This document shows, piece by piece, positions 23,236 through 33,502 of a stretch of 64,000 nucleotides of DNA. The position numbers and the translations under genes are program-made. This stretch comes from Dendrocalamus latiflorus (Eukaryota; Streptophyta; Magnoliopsida; Poales; Poaceae), in NCBI GenBank assembly GCA_017311315.1, contig CM029669.1:17271102-17335101 (forward strand), in the 5' to 3' direction. Position 1 is the stretch's first letter. Each line of letters begins with the position of its first letter. The notes under the pieces are model-generated. The model saw only the letters and a list, made by a program, of their open reading frames with translations, was not told the origin of the DNA and did not search any database.

Positions 23236-24006
23236 GTAAGTGCTTCACTAGTTGCCACACATATGTTTCATTTGTACTTTACATGCAGCATGAACTTAGG
23301 ATTAATCACTGTGGCGACACATATGACTAGGAATCACTGGATTTTGATTGTGATTGTACCAAAGTGGAGCAAGGTAATATACCTTGATTCCCTCCTTAGG
23401 AGCAACCACGACTTCAGTCGTGTGCAAGAAGTACTTAACATGTAAACTCATTTCCTCCATACATAACTCTATTGTAATATTTCTTTTGTTTGCCACGGCC
23501 GAGGCTAAGTTTTTTGAATCACGTAGGGCGTTTGCCGAATATGTTGCCCAAGGAGAAACACACGACAAATCCAGTGACACGCTACGACACAACACGCGAT
23601 TTCCGGTACCCGCTACAACACAATAATCCTATATCATACTTTGTAATAATGCCTCTAGAATTGACAATACCGATGTATGTAATTCTATTTTTGCAGTGCC
23701 ACCAGCAGCTACAGGGCAACGTATGTGGATTCTACGTTTGCCGCCATATGATGGAAATCATGGGTACTAAGATCAATGATCCAGAGGTTTGTCAGGTCCT
23801 TCCAATAATTATTATTTTCTGATTATATTACACACACATGCTAATTAACGACTTAACATTGCTCCTAGCGACAGCGGGTGAACTTCGACGGAAGTGCATA
23901 TGATCTTGACAATCTCGTCGATATTCGTGCAATCATCTCCCAATTCTTGCTAGCAGAGGTCATAAATAAGAGGGGAGAGTTCCACACCGGCGATGATGAT
24001 AATTAG
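23096..24006 (+). CDS. Ulp1-like cysteine protease (C48) part of the CACTA protein
   Basis: Exons can be followed with GT-AG introns. The first exon ends at 23235 (VGFLDPHLVSEQSI...VMVPFNQG). Exon 23289-23430 has HWILIVIVP and YLDSLL. Exon 23504-23605 has AKFFESRRAFAEYVAQ. Exon 23697-23786 has QLQGNVCGFYVCRHM. Exon 23869-24006 ends in DDDN and TAG. Phases agree at every junction. The H (HWIL), D (LDSL), Q and C (QLQGNVCG) of the Ulp1 triad and oxyanion site are all present. C48 domains are known in some grass CACTA and Mutator elements; their role in transposition is not settled. The first intron, 53 bp, is unusually short. Confidence 0.8.
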
Positions 24007-24261
24007 ATGTTGAAACATTGGATTCAACTGTACAAATCAAACAATTCCTTCAATTGAATACATTTGTCAGATTTTGTGTAACAATTTTCATTCTATATAT
24101 GTGATATTGTTACATTCATCTGTGTATCGAATTTTGTTGTAATTTACTATGAGTTGCAATTAACTTATATCTGTCATTTATCTGTAATCTGCTTGCTTTC
24201 AGAGGGCATGGCTAGCATATCCTGAGGCTAGCCAAGAAACAGCATATAAAATGGATGATGC

Positions 24262-24860
24262 ACTTGGTATCACAGACGGTTCATTGTTAAAAACCGTCTG
24301 TGATACCATATCACAGACGGTTTCAAAGAGTGCCGTATGTGGTGTGACTGCTATCACAGACGGCTTTACTACTGACCGTCTGTGATATACACAATATCAC
24401 AGACGGTTAGTAATACAAACCGTCTGTGATATTGTGCATATCACAGACGGTCTTGATTACTAACCGTCTGTGATAGGCGAGTATCACAGACGGTTTTTTA
24501 TAAACAACCGTCGGTGATACTCGCCTATCACAGACGGTTTGTAATCAAGACCGTCTGTGATATACAGAATATCACAGACGGTTTGTATTAAAAACCGTCT
24601 GTGATATTGTGTATATCACAGACGGTCTTGATTACTAACCGTCTGTGATAGGCGAGTATCACCGACGGTTGTTTATAAAAAACCGTCTGTGATACTCGCC
24701 TATCACAGACGGTTAGTAATCAAGACCGTCTGTAATGTTTTTATCACAGACGGCTCGGGAACCGTCTGTGATAACCACCAACTATCACTGACACCTAAAC
24801 ACTGACGGTTCAGGAACCGTCTGTGATGACGGTTCCGAACCGTCTGTGATAGGGCTGTCT
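24262..24860. repeat. 3' subterminal palindromic repeats of CACTA
   Basis: More than ten facing pairs of CACAGACGGT and ACCGTCTGTG in 600 bp. A longer repeated and inverted segment ('ggcgagtatcac...gatactcgcc') also makes parts of this end palindromic at a larger scale. Confidence 0.95.
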
Positions 24861-24872
24861 GTAGCAGTGTTG

Positions 24873-25540
24873 GCTCGGCGTTGTGTTGCTATGAGGCCTT
24901 GGTGGAGCTCGCCTTCACAGCATGGGTGACGAGGTTGTAGAGGTGCTTGACTCAGCAAAACGTGCCATCAAGGCCTCATGGAAGCTCTCGGCTCAGCGAC
25001 ATGCAGTAGCCGTGTAGCCGTAGGCAAGCTCGATGACAGGTGGGAAGGCTAATAATCATGGCGTCCTAACAAGTGTGGGGCCGTCGTGACAAGCAATTGC
25101 TTGGCCATAGGTGAGCACATTGGTGGATTTTGCTCTTTGTTTGATTTTTTATGAAGTTAAGTTGGCTAAGTTTTATAAAATTTTATGTTTAAGTTTTATG
25201 GTGTATCTTGAGGTTTCATAACAAATTTTGTAACATATTCATGAAGTTGAAAATTTTCTTGTAGCGGAGGTTCCATAAAATTTTGATAGATTTCATGGCT
25301 AAGTTTTGTGAAATTTCATGATGTTTCATTACTAAGTTTCATAAAATCTTAGGAGATTTCATATCTAAGTTGACTAACTTTTATAAGGTTTTATATCTAA
25401 ATTTTATGATGTTTCATGAGGTTTTATAAAATTTTAGAAGATTTCATGTCTAACTTTACTAAGTTTTATGAAATATATTCGAAACTCTATGAAATCATGT
25501 AAAACTCATGAAATTTAGAAAAAAAAACCCCCGATGAGAC
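24873..25540. repeat. Non-coding interval with degenerate AT-rich repeats
   Basis: From 25130 to 25510 the sequence repeats variants of TAAGTTTTATGAAATTTCATGATG many times. 24873-25130 has no recognisable gene and continues the host DNA broken by the CACTA insertion. Confidence 0.7.
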
Positions 25541-25543
25541 TTA

Positions 25544-25804
25544 GGTGTTGTTCGGTTAGGCTGAAATAAGTTAGCTTATGACTGAAATTGCATTGTAGTT
25601 GATGGTGTCCTATTTGGCATAACTAAATTTTAAAAATTTCGGAATAGAAAAAAACAAGTTAGCCTATCATAGATAACTTAAACGAATACATGAAAAAAGA
25701 ACCGACAAAAAGATTGAAAAAAACTAAAAAACAAAAAAAAACTAAATTTACAAATAATAAAAAATAAATTAGAAACTAGAAGTTAAAGCCAAAATCAACT
25801 GCCC
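25544..25804. mobile_element. Tourist-like MITE (family A, copy 3)
   Basis: 261 bp flanked by TTA (25541-25543, 25805-25807). The ends are GGTGTTGTTCGGTTAGGCT and the complement of GGGCAGTTGATTTTGGCT. The interior matches the other family A copies. It lies about 100 bp upstream of the TATA box of the DUF761 gene. Confidence 0.85.
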
Positions 25805-25902
25805 TTATTTACATGGTTAGAATCCTTTATAACGGACTCGAGTAGCTTCCTGCACTTACCAACGTACGTACATGGTTGCAACTTGACATTCCCCGTCTGC
25901 CG

Positions 25903-25912
25903 CTATATATAC
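25903..25912 (+). promoter_or_regulatory. TATA box of the DUF761 gene
   Basis: CTATATATAC lies about 155 bp upstream of the start codon at 26066, a fitting place for a core promoter. Confidence 0.7.
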
Positions 25913-26065
25913 TTCTGCGTGCACACTAACACAAGGCGTATTGCTTTCCACCTCGAACATAAACCGACTCTTCGTCTCGCATCGCTTGCTACGGCTCCGA
26001 AACCTCGACAATAAGAGAATTGAAGGCGCGTTGCACGCACGCGACGGCTCCGTCTCCATCGATTG

Positions 26066-26524
26066 ATGGAGCCCGAGAAGGGGTCGTCATCGCTCCTCGG
26101 CAACCTCCGGACGGCGGTCAAGAAGGTCCGGTTCCTGCTCTCTTTTAGCGCGACGCGGTGGATCTTCTCCTCCATTGCCGGCGCCCACGCCGACGCTGTT
26201 GCCGGCGCAACGACGCCGCGCCGCGTTAGCTTCAACTCGCGGCCGAGCCTGCTCGACGCGGAGGGCAGCCTCGCATCGCCCGCCAGGCCAGCTGGGCCCT
26301 CCAGGGCGGCGAGGAGCGTACTGTCGCGGACGAGCAGCGCTCCGGCGACGGAGCTCTCGACGACGCCGAGCGGCGCGTCGTCGCCACCGGGGGGCGACGA
26401 TATCGACCGCCGCGCCGAGCAGTTCATCGCCAACTTCTACAAGCGTATACAGATGGAGCGGCAGGTGTCTCTGCAGCTGCGGTACTGCAGGGAGAGTAGC
26501 TTGGAGAGGACGCCTTCCAGGTGA
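26066..26524 (+). CDS. DUF761 family protein, intact host gene
   Basis: A single-exon ORF of 152 residues from ATG at 26066. The N-terminus has MEPEKGSSSLLGNLRTAVKK and VRFLLSFSATRWIFSSIAG, a basic helix followed by a hydrophobic helix common in this family. The middle is rich in S, P and A. The C-terminus carries the DUF761 signature, RRAEQFIANFYKRI followed by MERQVSLQLRY. Members are small plant proteins often linked to stress or growth, but no biochemical activity is established. The high third-position GC is typical of grass genes. A TATA box upstream and an AT-rich 3' side support an expressed unit. No stop or frame damage is seen. It is flanked by MITEs on both sides. Confidence 0.88.
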   Translation: MEPEKGSSSLLGNLRTAVKKVRFLLSFSATRWIFSSIAGAHADAVAGATTPRRVSFNSRPSLLDAEGSLASPARPAGPSRAARSVLSRTSSAPATELSTTPSGASSPPGGDDIDRRAEQFIANFYKRIQMERQVSLQLRYCRESSLERTPSR

Positions 26525-26868
26525 CGGATCCATGGATACAAAGTCCGTGAGAAGATTGCGAAGCAGAAGTGTACACGGATCTCCCAGAAAAAAGAGGAAG
26601 AAAAAGTGTATATGGATTTAGATGGGTCTTTTTTCGTTCCATCATTTCGATCCGCACATCCTTTTGTTTTTCATATATTTTATGATTTGTTTGCATAATT
26701 GAGAGTGTACATACAAAATAATGGCTATTTCTTTAGTAATTTATAAACAGCACAATTTTAAAATTTCCCTATGTGTTGGACTGGAAGACTATGGGGCAAA
26801 TTACTCTCATCAAAATACCCGATTACAATCTTTTTTCTGGTAATCCTATGGGACTTACGTTCCATGGG

Positions 26869-27266
26869 CTGGGATAGAAACGGATTGGATATGATCGAAT
26901 AGTCTCAAATACGAATCAATATTTTTAAAATAAACACGAATACGAATCTAAATATTCTCAAATAAGAATCAAATGTCATAACAAATACGAATTCGAATCA
27001 AATATGTAATTAATTTGATCGAATATAAATATCCTCCTACAACTTCCGTGACAACTTAATTCGATCGAATTCAAACGCCGCTAGGTTTGGTTGCTAGACT
27101 GACTGATCGGCATTGGAAATGGATTCGAATACGAACATTCTTTAATACAGATACGAATATTATCGAATACGAATACAAATAGTTTTGAATACAGATTTTG
27201 TTTAATATTTTTGTATTTTCTTAAATATAAATATCAAATAAAACAGATTATTCATTACTGTTTCTA
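26869..27266. mobile_element. hAT-like MITE rich in ATACGAAT motifs
   Basis: The terminal inverted repeats share TAGAAAC(G/A)G. An 8-bp near-perfect duplication flanks it, TCCATGGG at 26861-26868 and CCCATGGG at 27267-27274. The interior repeats ATACGAAT and TCGAAT, as in a widespread class of grass hAT MITEs. Confidence 0.55.
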
Positions 27267-27382
27267 CCCATGGGACGTTTCTCGCCGGACATCCCATGCA
27301 TCCACACCGAATTACTGTCGTCCCATCGCTGGGCACGAAATTTCCTTCTGCCAAGTCCACATGCGTGATCTGGTCCAATCGC

Positions 27383-27752
27383 ATAGGATGCATTTGTTCG
27401 CTGTCACTTCACTCTAGTCCTCAAAGCCTTAGGTGCCGCTTGATTGGTTGAAATAAATTGATTTATGGTTAACATTATACTGTAACTGATTAAAATTACA
27501 TTATAGCTGATGGTGATTTATTCGGCATAACTAAATTTTTTAAAAAATTAAAAATAGAAAAAACAGTATAGGATGCATTTGTTCGCTGCCACTTCACTCT
27601 CGTTCTCAAAGCCTTAGGTGCTGCTTGGTTGGTTGAAATAAACTGATTTATGGTTAAAATTATATTGTAGCTGATTAAAATTACACTGTAGCTAATGGTG
27701 ACTTATTTGGCATAACTAATTTTTTTTAAAAAAAATTAAAAATAGAAAAAAT
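27383..27752 (+). repeat. 185-bp tandem duplication including part of a MITE
   Basis: ATAGGATGCATTTGTTCGCTG occurs at 27383 and again at 27568. What follows is the same in both units: flank, TTA, then the start of a family A MITE. The first MITE copy (27432-27567) is therefore truncated and the second (27617-27880) runs to near full length. Confidence 0.85.
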
Positions 27753-27880
27753 ATGTTAGCCCATCACAGACAACGCAAACGAATACGGGAAAAAAGAACC
27801 GACAAGAAAAAAGCTCAAAAAGATAAAAAAACTAGAAAAAGATAAAATTTAAGAAGTTTAAGCCGAAATGAGCGGGACGC
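27617..27880. mobile_element. Tourist-like MITE (family A, copy 5; partial copy 4 at 27432-27567)
   Basis: It starts GGTGCTGCTTGGTTGGTTG after TTA and contains the family A core (ATGTTAGCCCAT, AAAAGAACCGACAAG). The right flank does not repeat TTA, so this end has changed or the boundary is off by a few bases. Confidence 0.7.
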
Positions 27881-27899
27881 TAGAATTGCCACACCGGTC

Positions 27900-28395
27900 C
27901 TAAGGTGTTGAATCATCTACGTGCAAATTAGGCACGACCCACACGCAATTCGTCCGCTCTTTCATCCCGTAGAAAGACGGGTTGTACATCTTGGTCTCCA
28001 AATCATAGAACGATGCCTGCTTTCCATCCAACGAATACCTTGGGAAGTAGATCTTGTTGCCATGTCCAGCTCCCCGCGAAGCCACGGCAAACGACTCCCT
28101 ATAATCTACAAACAAAGCTGCGCCGCCGATGTCCTCCACCTCGATCCAGGCCATCTTCATCTTGTCGAGCTTGGACACCCGTGGGGGCACGTACGTCGGC
28201 ATTAAGCCGAAACACAGATACTAGCTCCCCTTCCAGCTCAACTAAGTAGCAAAACTTTGATCCATCATGGTTATCATCGAAAACGTTTAGCTCGGCAGAG
28301 AGCCAGAGACCGGCTCTGGCTTGTCAAGCACTCTCGAGCTGTTGTCACTCGGGTTAAAGACGCCGAGGTTGCCCTTCCTTCCAAGCCAATAGAAC
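27900..28395 (-). pseudogene. DUF295 F-box gene, 3' half (split by Copia insertion)
   Basis: From the insertion point leftwards the minus strand reads FYWLGRKGNLGVFNPSDN, then, after a frame change, DGSKFCYLVELEGELVSVFR. After another change it reads LDKMKMAWIEVEDIGGAALF and ESFAVASRGAGHGNKIYFPR, ending in VWVVPNLHVDDSTP. This is the C-terminal beta-propeller-like DUF295 (KIB-type) domain of grass F-box proteins. Such proteins act as substrate receptors of SCF ubiquitin ligases. The 5' half is at 38500-39096 on the far side of the retrotransposon. The duplicated AGAAC belongs to both halves. Besides the insertion, the gene has at least two frame shifts. Confidence 0.88.
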
Positions 28396-29785
28396 CGTTA
28401 CACCACATGGTTAGGTTTAGAATATTTTAGTGATGAATTATTAACAATAGTTAATTTATGATAAATAATTGATAATGTTACTTACTGTTACTTGAGGTGT
28501 GTTGCATGTGTGAACTGATGTAGATCAAGTTGAGACGAACTTATGCCGAAAAATGTTCTTTGATCTTTGCATGTGCAAGTTGAGCATGAAGGCGATTATA
28601 GTCGGTGACAAGGTGGACTGGGACTAGGATGGGAGATCCGAGGTTTATACGGTCAAAGATATCATAAGATGGTCATGCTCATGCTTGAAGCGCATGGAGA
28701 TCAGAGATGTATGATACGTGTTGGAACTACGGAGGTGCGGTACTGATACTATGACACGTGGTGGATGATGTGTGGACAAGCTATGGGAGGTGCGGTTCTG
28801 GAGGCTTCGACACGTGACGAGTTAAAAAGTTGGAATTTTGGAAAACTTGTATTAGAAAGGGTTTTGGGTCCCTTTGCTGTTGGAATTGAATTACAACTCG
28901 TGGGCTTAGGATAAGTCTAGGTTTTGAGCCCTAGACTATAAATAGAGATAGGGTTAGGAGTTAACCCTGTGGCTTTTGGAAATGCTAATTTTGTGCTAGA
29001 GTTTAGAGGTGCCAAGATGGCACTTGGTAGCCACCATGATTCAAAAATAAAATTTAGATCTAATTTGGAAAAAAAGGAATCTGATCACCGGGGCGTTTCA
29101 CTTCGCGTCATCCACATCTCGTCGTCTTGTCTAGCACATGTCGTCCGTTCTTGTTCCAGGGAGAGCAGCACCAGTAAGGCGTCGTTTTTGTCCCCGATCT
29201 TCGTTGCGCGTGAAGTCCTTGGCCCACTCGTTCCTCACGGCGAGAAAAATCAAAGCCATGTGCATTGAGTTGATTTGGGCGAGCTTTTTCATCGTCTGGC
29301 CGCGTGCACTCCCATCTTAGATCCTCTAGCTTTCACGTGTGAAAGAAGGGAAAGCATTATTTTTTGGCCTCGGTTCTCTGGTCCTTGATCGGTATGTATT
29401 TGTGTTCCATCCATCACATGAGTCTCTCAGCAAAGGGCATCATCAAGTAATTGTGACCAGCCATGACTTAAGTTCACTTTGATTAGTCAAGGTAATTAAT
29501 CAACTTTAATTAGTCAAGGTAATTAATCAAAGTTGAATCCACACATCAATTTGCCATAGCTGAAAGGGACAAGGCTAGTTTTTAATTCGGCTGCTACAGT
29601 AAAGTACTATTTGTTACAGCGCCAGGGAGAGAGAAAAATTATGTTATTTTATTGTCTTTTTGTTTTTGTTGCTGTTTTTTGTTGCGTCGACAGGTTGAAA
29701 AACCAGAAGACTGCAGATTTGAAAAAAAGTTCCACTGAGCACTGCAATCATTCGCTCTCCTCTGATTGCCATCAACGATTCTACA
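28396..29785 (+). repeat. Copia 5' LTR
   Basis: 1390 bp, aligned throughout with 33503-34278 plus 37888-38499. It ends in GATTCTACA. It contains a 26-bp direct repeat (GATTAGTCAAGGTAATTAATCAA, about 29480-29537) that is also present in the 3' LTR. Confidence 0.9.
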
Positions 29786-29787
29786 AG

Positions 29788-29799
29788 TGGTATCAGAGT
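29788..29799 (+). promoter_or_regulatory. Copia primer-binding site
   Basis: TGGTATCAGAGT directly follows the 5' LTR. It matches the 3' end complement of initiator methionine tRNA in 11 of 12 positions, the usual primer of Copia elements. Confidence 0.92.
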
Positions 29800-29946
29800 A
29801 AGTTGCAATGGCATCAGATTGAGATCGGTTTTCAGGTAAACCACCATTTTTAATGGATCAAACTATTTCTATTGGAAACCCACATGGAGGTTTTTCTTCA
29901 AGCACAAGGTAATTCTATCTGGTAAAAAGTTGAAAATACATATGAA

Positions 29947-31241
29947 GTGCCTCCTGTTGTTACAACTGAAAATTCCTTTGATATTGAAGCTAATTCTAAG
30001 GCTATAAATATCTTATTGCAAGGTCTAAGTAGAAACGAGTTTGTTAGAATTGCTCACTTTAAATCTACAAATAAAATTTGGATCACTCTACCAGATTATC
30101 ATGAAGGATCTAAATATGTTAATGGTATGTGTCACAATCAATTCAAAAAGCAGTATTCTAAATTTGAGATGAAACCTGGAGAATCAGTAGTTGTACTTTT
30201 TGATTGCTTCAATAAAATTGTTAGTGATTTGCAATCTGTTGATATCACATATTCTGATTCTGACAATGTTCGCCAAATTTTAAATGCTTTGGATATTTTT
30301 GTTTGAAATATGTTAGTCACTACTATTAATCATTATGTTAATATGGAAACACTCACTTCCAAGATGAAAACATATGAGATTGATGTTTTGGCTAGGATAA
30401 ACAAAACTAATTCTTTGAGTTTAGTGACTAACCAAGCTGACTGTTCTTCTAGTTCTTCTATTGTTTCTTTGTCTACATTGTACTCTATTTCAGATGAACA
30501 ATTAGAGGAAATTCCAAAAGTGCAGCTTATACTTCTCTCCAACAGGATGACCAAAGCAATTAAAAATATCAAATCAAGACAGAGAGGAGCTCCAATCAGA
30601 TGCTATGAATGTGGTGAGTTAAACCACATAAGATGAATTGCCCCAAACTGAGGAGCAAGGAGGTCAAAGATGACAAGGCACCAATTTGTCACTCTCATAT
30701 CAAGATTGATCCAAATAAGAAGTGCAATTATCGCAGGACAGTCAACAAGATAATTTCAGCACTTGATGAGATTGTTTTGAGTGATGATGATTCTGAAAGC
30801 GATGATGAGGGCAATGGTAAGAAGGCAAAGGAGGTGGACTTCGTAGAGATGTATTTTATGGCCTACAGTAAGGAGCTCAACGATGTTGATCTTTACAGTG
30901 ATTCTGATAAGGTAAAATCTTCTCATACTAATTTATCTCGTGCTGTGCTTATGACAGAAAAACTCAAAAAGTATAAAAAGAAAATTAAAAATCATGATTT
31001 CATTGTTGAGAGCTTAAATTCTAAAATCAATAGACTTAGAGCCTCTATTCCTAATGATGAATCTTGTGAGTCTTGCCAAGTTTTACATTTTGAGTTAGAG
31101 ACTGCTAGAATAATTAATACATCAAATTTGGTTCAACTTAATGATGTAACTGCTAAACTTGATGAGTTAAGATTGACACATGACTCTTGTGATGAAAAAT
31201 TAAAACTTGCAAATAATGAAATTAAAAAAGCTCAGGTCTAA
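29947..31241 (+). pseudogene. Copia gag remnant with zinc knuckle
   Basis: The frame reads NFxAHFKSTNKIWITL-like gag sequence, followed by KKQYSKFEMKPGESVVVLFD and DVRQILNAL-type blocks, the UBN2/Copia gag core (29947-30306). After a stop, it continues with the zinc knuckle CYECGELNH (30601-30640), which runs into a frame shift before the last Cys. Next comes a long acidic and coiled-coil tail (30633-31241: DDDSESDDEGNGKKAKE, LKKYKKKIKNHD). The long coiled-coil tail is seen in some grass Copia gags. Stops at 30304, near 30635 and 31239 make it inactive. Confidence 0.85.
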
Positions 31242-32179
31242 TACTTCTACACGTTTAGAGTTAAGTATTTCAAATGCTCAATCTAAAGCTTGCTCTTAAT
31301 GTGAATTGCTAGAAGCTAGACTTAATTCATCTCTGGAAACAATTCAACATATGCTTTATTATGAAATATCTGCTTACTTTAACTACCCTAAGCTTAACAC
31401 AAAAATAGAACTATTGACTAGACGACTTAAAGATTTTGCTGAAAAAGAAAGATTTGATCAATCAAGTGCTCTAACAATTTTGTGAATGAACCTGTTAAAT
31501 GCACTACTTGTTTCACTTTGGTTAAAACAATGAGTGCCTTAAGGACGCCTTAGAGAGATTCTCTTTTAGTAAGAAAAATCTGTATATGATTCTAAACAAA
31601 TTAAAAACAAGTGTGAAAAATCATGGTCTAGTATTTAATTTTATTGAGCATGCCAAGAATAATCTACCTAAGGTTGTTAAGGTCATAGAAAGTGGGCTAA
31701 TTGAAACAAAAAAGGAACCTCATAAAACTGTTTAAATCTATTAGTTTTGTGCAAAATCATCGAATAATGTTATAGGTGCTAGCTCATATTCTCAAAAAAA
31801 TTCTGGTAATATTAAATTTCAATGCACATATTGTGGAAGAGATGGACACTTGCATGAATTTTGCTTTAGACGAGCTAAGAAAGAGAAGAAGGAAAGATTG
31901 AATGCTTTAAAGCAAAAACATGCAATCTCTGTTGTTCCTAGAGCAAATGCAAATGATAGATTTTTAGAGAACTTTTATGATAGCTTTAAATCTGCTTCAC
32001 AAGCTATATTGGGATTTAATTCAAATAATTCACGTTCTTTTTGGCATTCTGATCACCCACATGCACGTGATTTTGGTTCTAGATTTGTTGCTCTTGTTCG
32101 TCATGTGTCTCGGTACTGGATTCTTAGATCTTACTTTAGTAACCCTAGTACTGTAAGAACAATGTTTCCTGTGATATAA
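31242..32179 (+). pseudogene. Copia gag C-terminal part with second zinc knuckle
   Basis: After several stops, the segment at about 31818-31870 reads CTYCGRDGHLHEFC, a perfect CX2CX4HX4C knuckle. A basic run (RRAKKEKKERLNALKQKH) follows. The frame then reaches SRYWIL (about 32108), where Copia elements begin the protease, and departs from the family. The protease, integrase and most of RT are missing from here on. Confidence 0.75.
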
Positions 32180-33490
32180 TAATAACTAATAAGGATGGAG
32201 AACATGAGCTAGATTGGGTTCTGGTCTTTTACATCATTGGAACACTTAATGGTTCTTCTCTCTTTGATTGCTTCCAAGAGATTTCACTTTTTGAGAGACT
32301 ATGTGGAAAAGGTGATGTTGTCCTACACTTTATTGAGTTAGATTCTTAGGTTTCTGATATTCTTTCAAAATCGCTTGATCTTCTCATTTTGTTCATTTAC
32401 AAAGTTGGGTGTGTTACATCCAATGGGATTATTCCGAGGGGGAGTTTGTTGTTTAAAAATTTCAAAAGTTTTATTTATTATACTTGTCAAATAAATCAAT
32501 AAGTCCAAGCCATTGAAATTAAATGAGTTGTAGAGCTCTCTTTATCATATTTACTCATATACTGTATAGCTTTGACCATATCTAGTTATAATTAATTTGT
32601 TATATATGAACTAAAATATGACATGGCGGAATATTTTGACTAGATTGATTATAGATAGTACTATGCGATGTTCATTGAAAAGGATTAGCTTGATTGTGAG
32701 TTTTATTTTAAATCTTAGCTAGGAGGCTTGCATGTTTCATATTGTGATCTTTTTATGATATCTCAATTTGGCATGTTATAAAAAATGAGAAAGAGATAAT
32801 TGAAAAGATGTATGCTTCAAACATGCCATGGTACACAAAAACAAAAAGGCACAAAAAGTGTACAAATAAAAAGAAGTATGCTTCAAGCATCCCATCATCT
32901 AAAACAAGTATACTACAAGCATTCCATTATGAAAAGAAGTATGCTATAAGTATGCCACATGCCTTTGAATTGAGTGTAGAGTAACAGTTTGTTACATGAT
33001 GCTGCTAGCTCGTCTGGATTTAAACTTTACTTCACTTTTAGGCTCTGACTTTTCGTTGTAATATCTCATTGTGCACTTTATAATTGGTTTGGTCATTATT
33101 GAGATGCCTGTTATTAATATAAATTGCTTAATCATGCTCAAGATCAGTTTTGACATTACTATATGGTATATGCTTGGTTACTTTATTAAATTAATGCACA
33201 GTGATTTGGATAATTTACAAAGCTTCTTGATTTTTACTCTTATTGCTCATTCTTAGAATTATTCGTTCTTTGAAGTTTCTTGATGATTACATTGCCAAAG
33301 TGGAGAAATTAAAGAGAATAGAGAGATATTTGAGAAATTTGCTAAAATTGCTTCTCGTGTGTTGAGGGGGAGAGTTTTTGAAGAGATTTGATATTTGTGA
33401 CTTAAAATACTTTTTCGGCTTTAGTTATTCACTTATATCTATTCGAAACTAATTCATCATGCTATTTTGAGGTGTTGTCGATGTATTCAT
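32180..33490 (+). other. Copia internal region after pol deletion
   Basis: No integrase or RT core is found. The plus frame near 32305-32380 reads GKGDVVLHFIELDS, then VSDILSKSLDLL, resembling the last RNase H block of Copia pol. The remainder to the polypurine tract is AT-rich and non-coding. Confidence 0.55.
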
Positions 33491-33502
33491 CAAGAGGGAG
33501 AT
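33491..33502 (+). promoter_or_regulatory. Copia polypurine tract
   Basis: CAAGAGGGAGAT directly precedes the TGTTGG start of the 3' LTR at 33503, the expected place for plus-strand priming. Confidence 0.8.

Larger units (their letters stand above)
17095..24869 (+). mobile_element. Complete CACTA (En/Spm) transposon, 7.8 kb, TSD TTG
   Basis: The left end is CACTACTACAGA and the right end is the complement of CACTGCTACAGA, so the terminal repeats differ by one base in 12. A 3-bp duplication, TTG, flanks the element at 17092-17094 and 24870-24872. Dense subterminal repeats (CACAGACGGT and its complement) fill both ends. The inside codes for TNP2 transposase with a downstream Ulp1-like protease (plus strand) and a duplicated small gene (minus strand). 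The transposase has one in-frame stop, so this copy is probably not self-mobile, but the ends look usable by an active relative. Confidence 0.95.

Noticed and set aside
17125..24860. CRISPR-like arrays from regularly repeated CACAGACGGT units
   Set aside because: The units are inverted pairs with variable spacing at the ends of a CACTA transposon in a plant genome; there are no unique spacers of constant length and no cas genes.
26087..26533. 148-codon minus-strand ORF opposite the DUF761 gene
   Set aside because: Shadow of a GC-rich coding sequence; the plus strand has the family signature and promoter.
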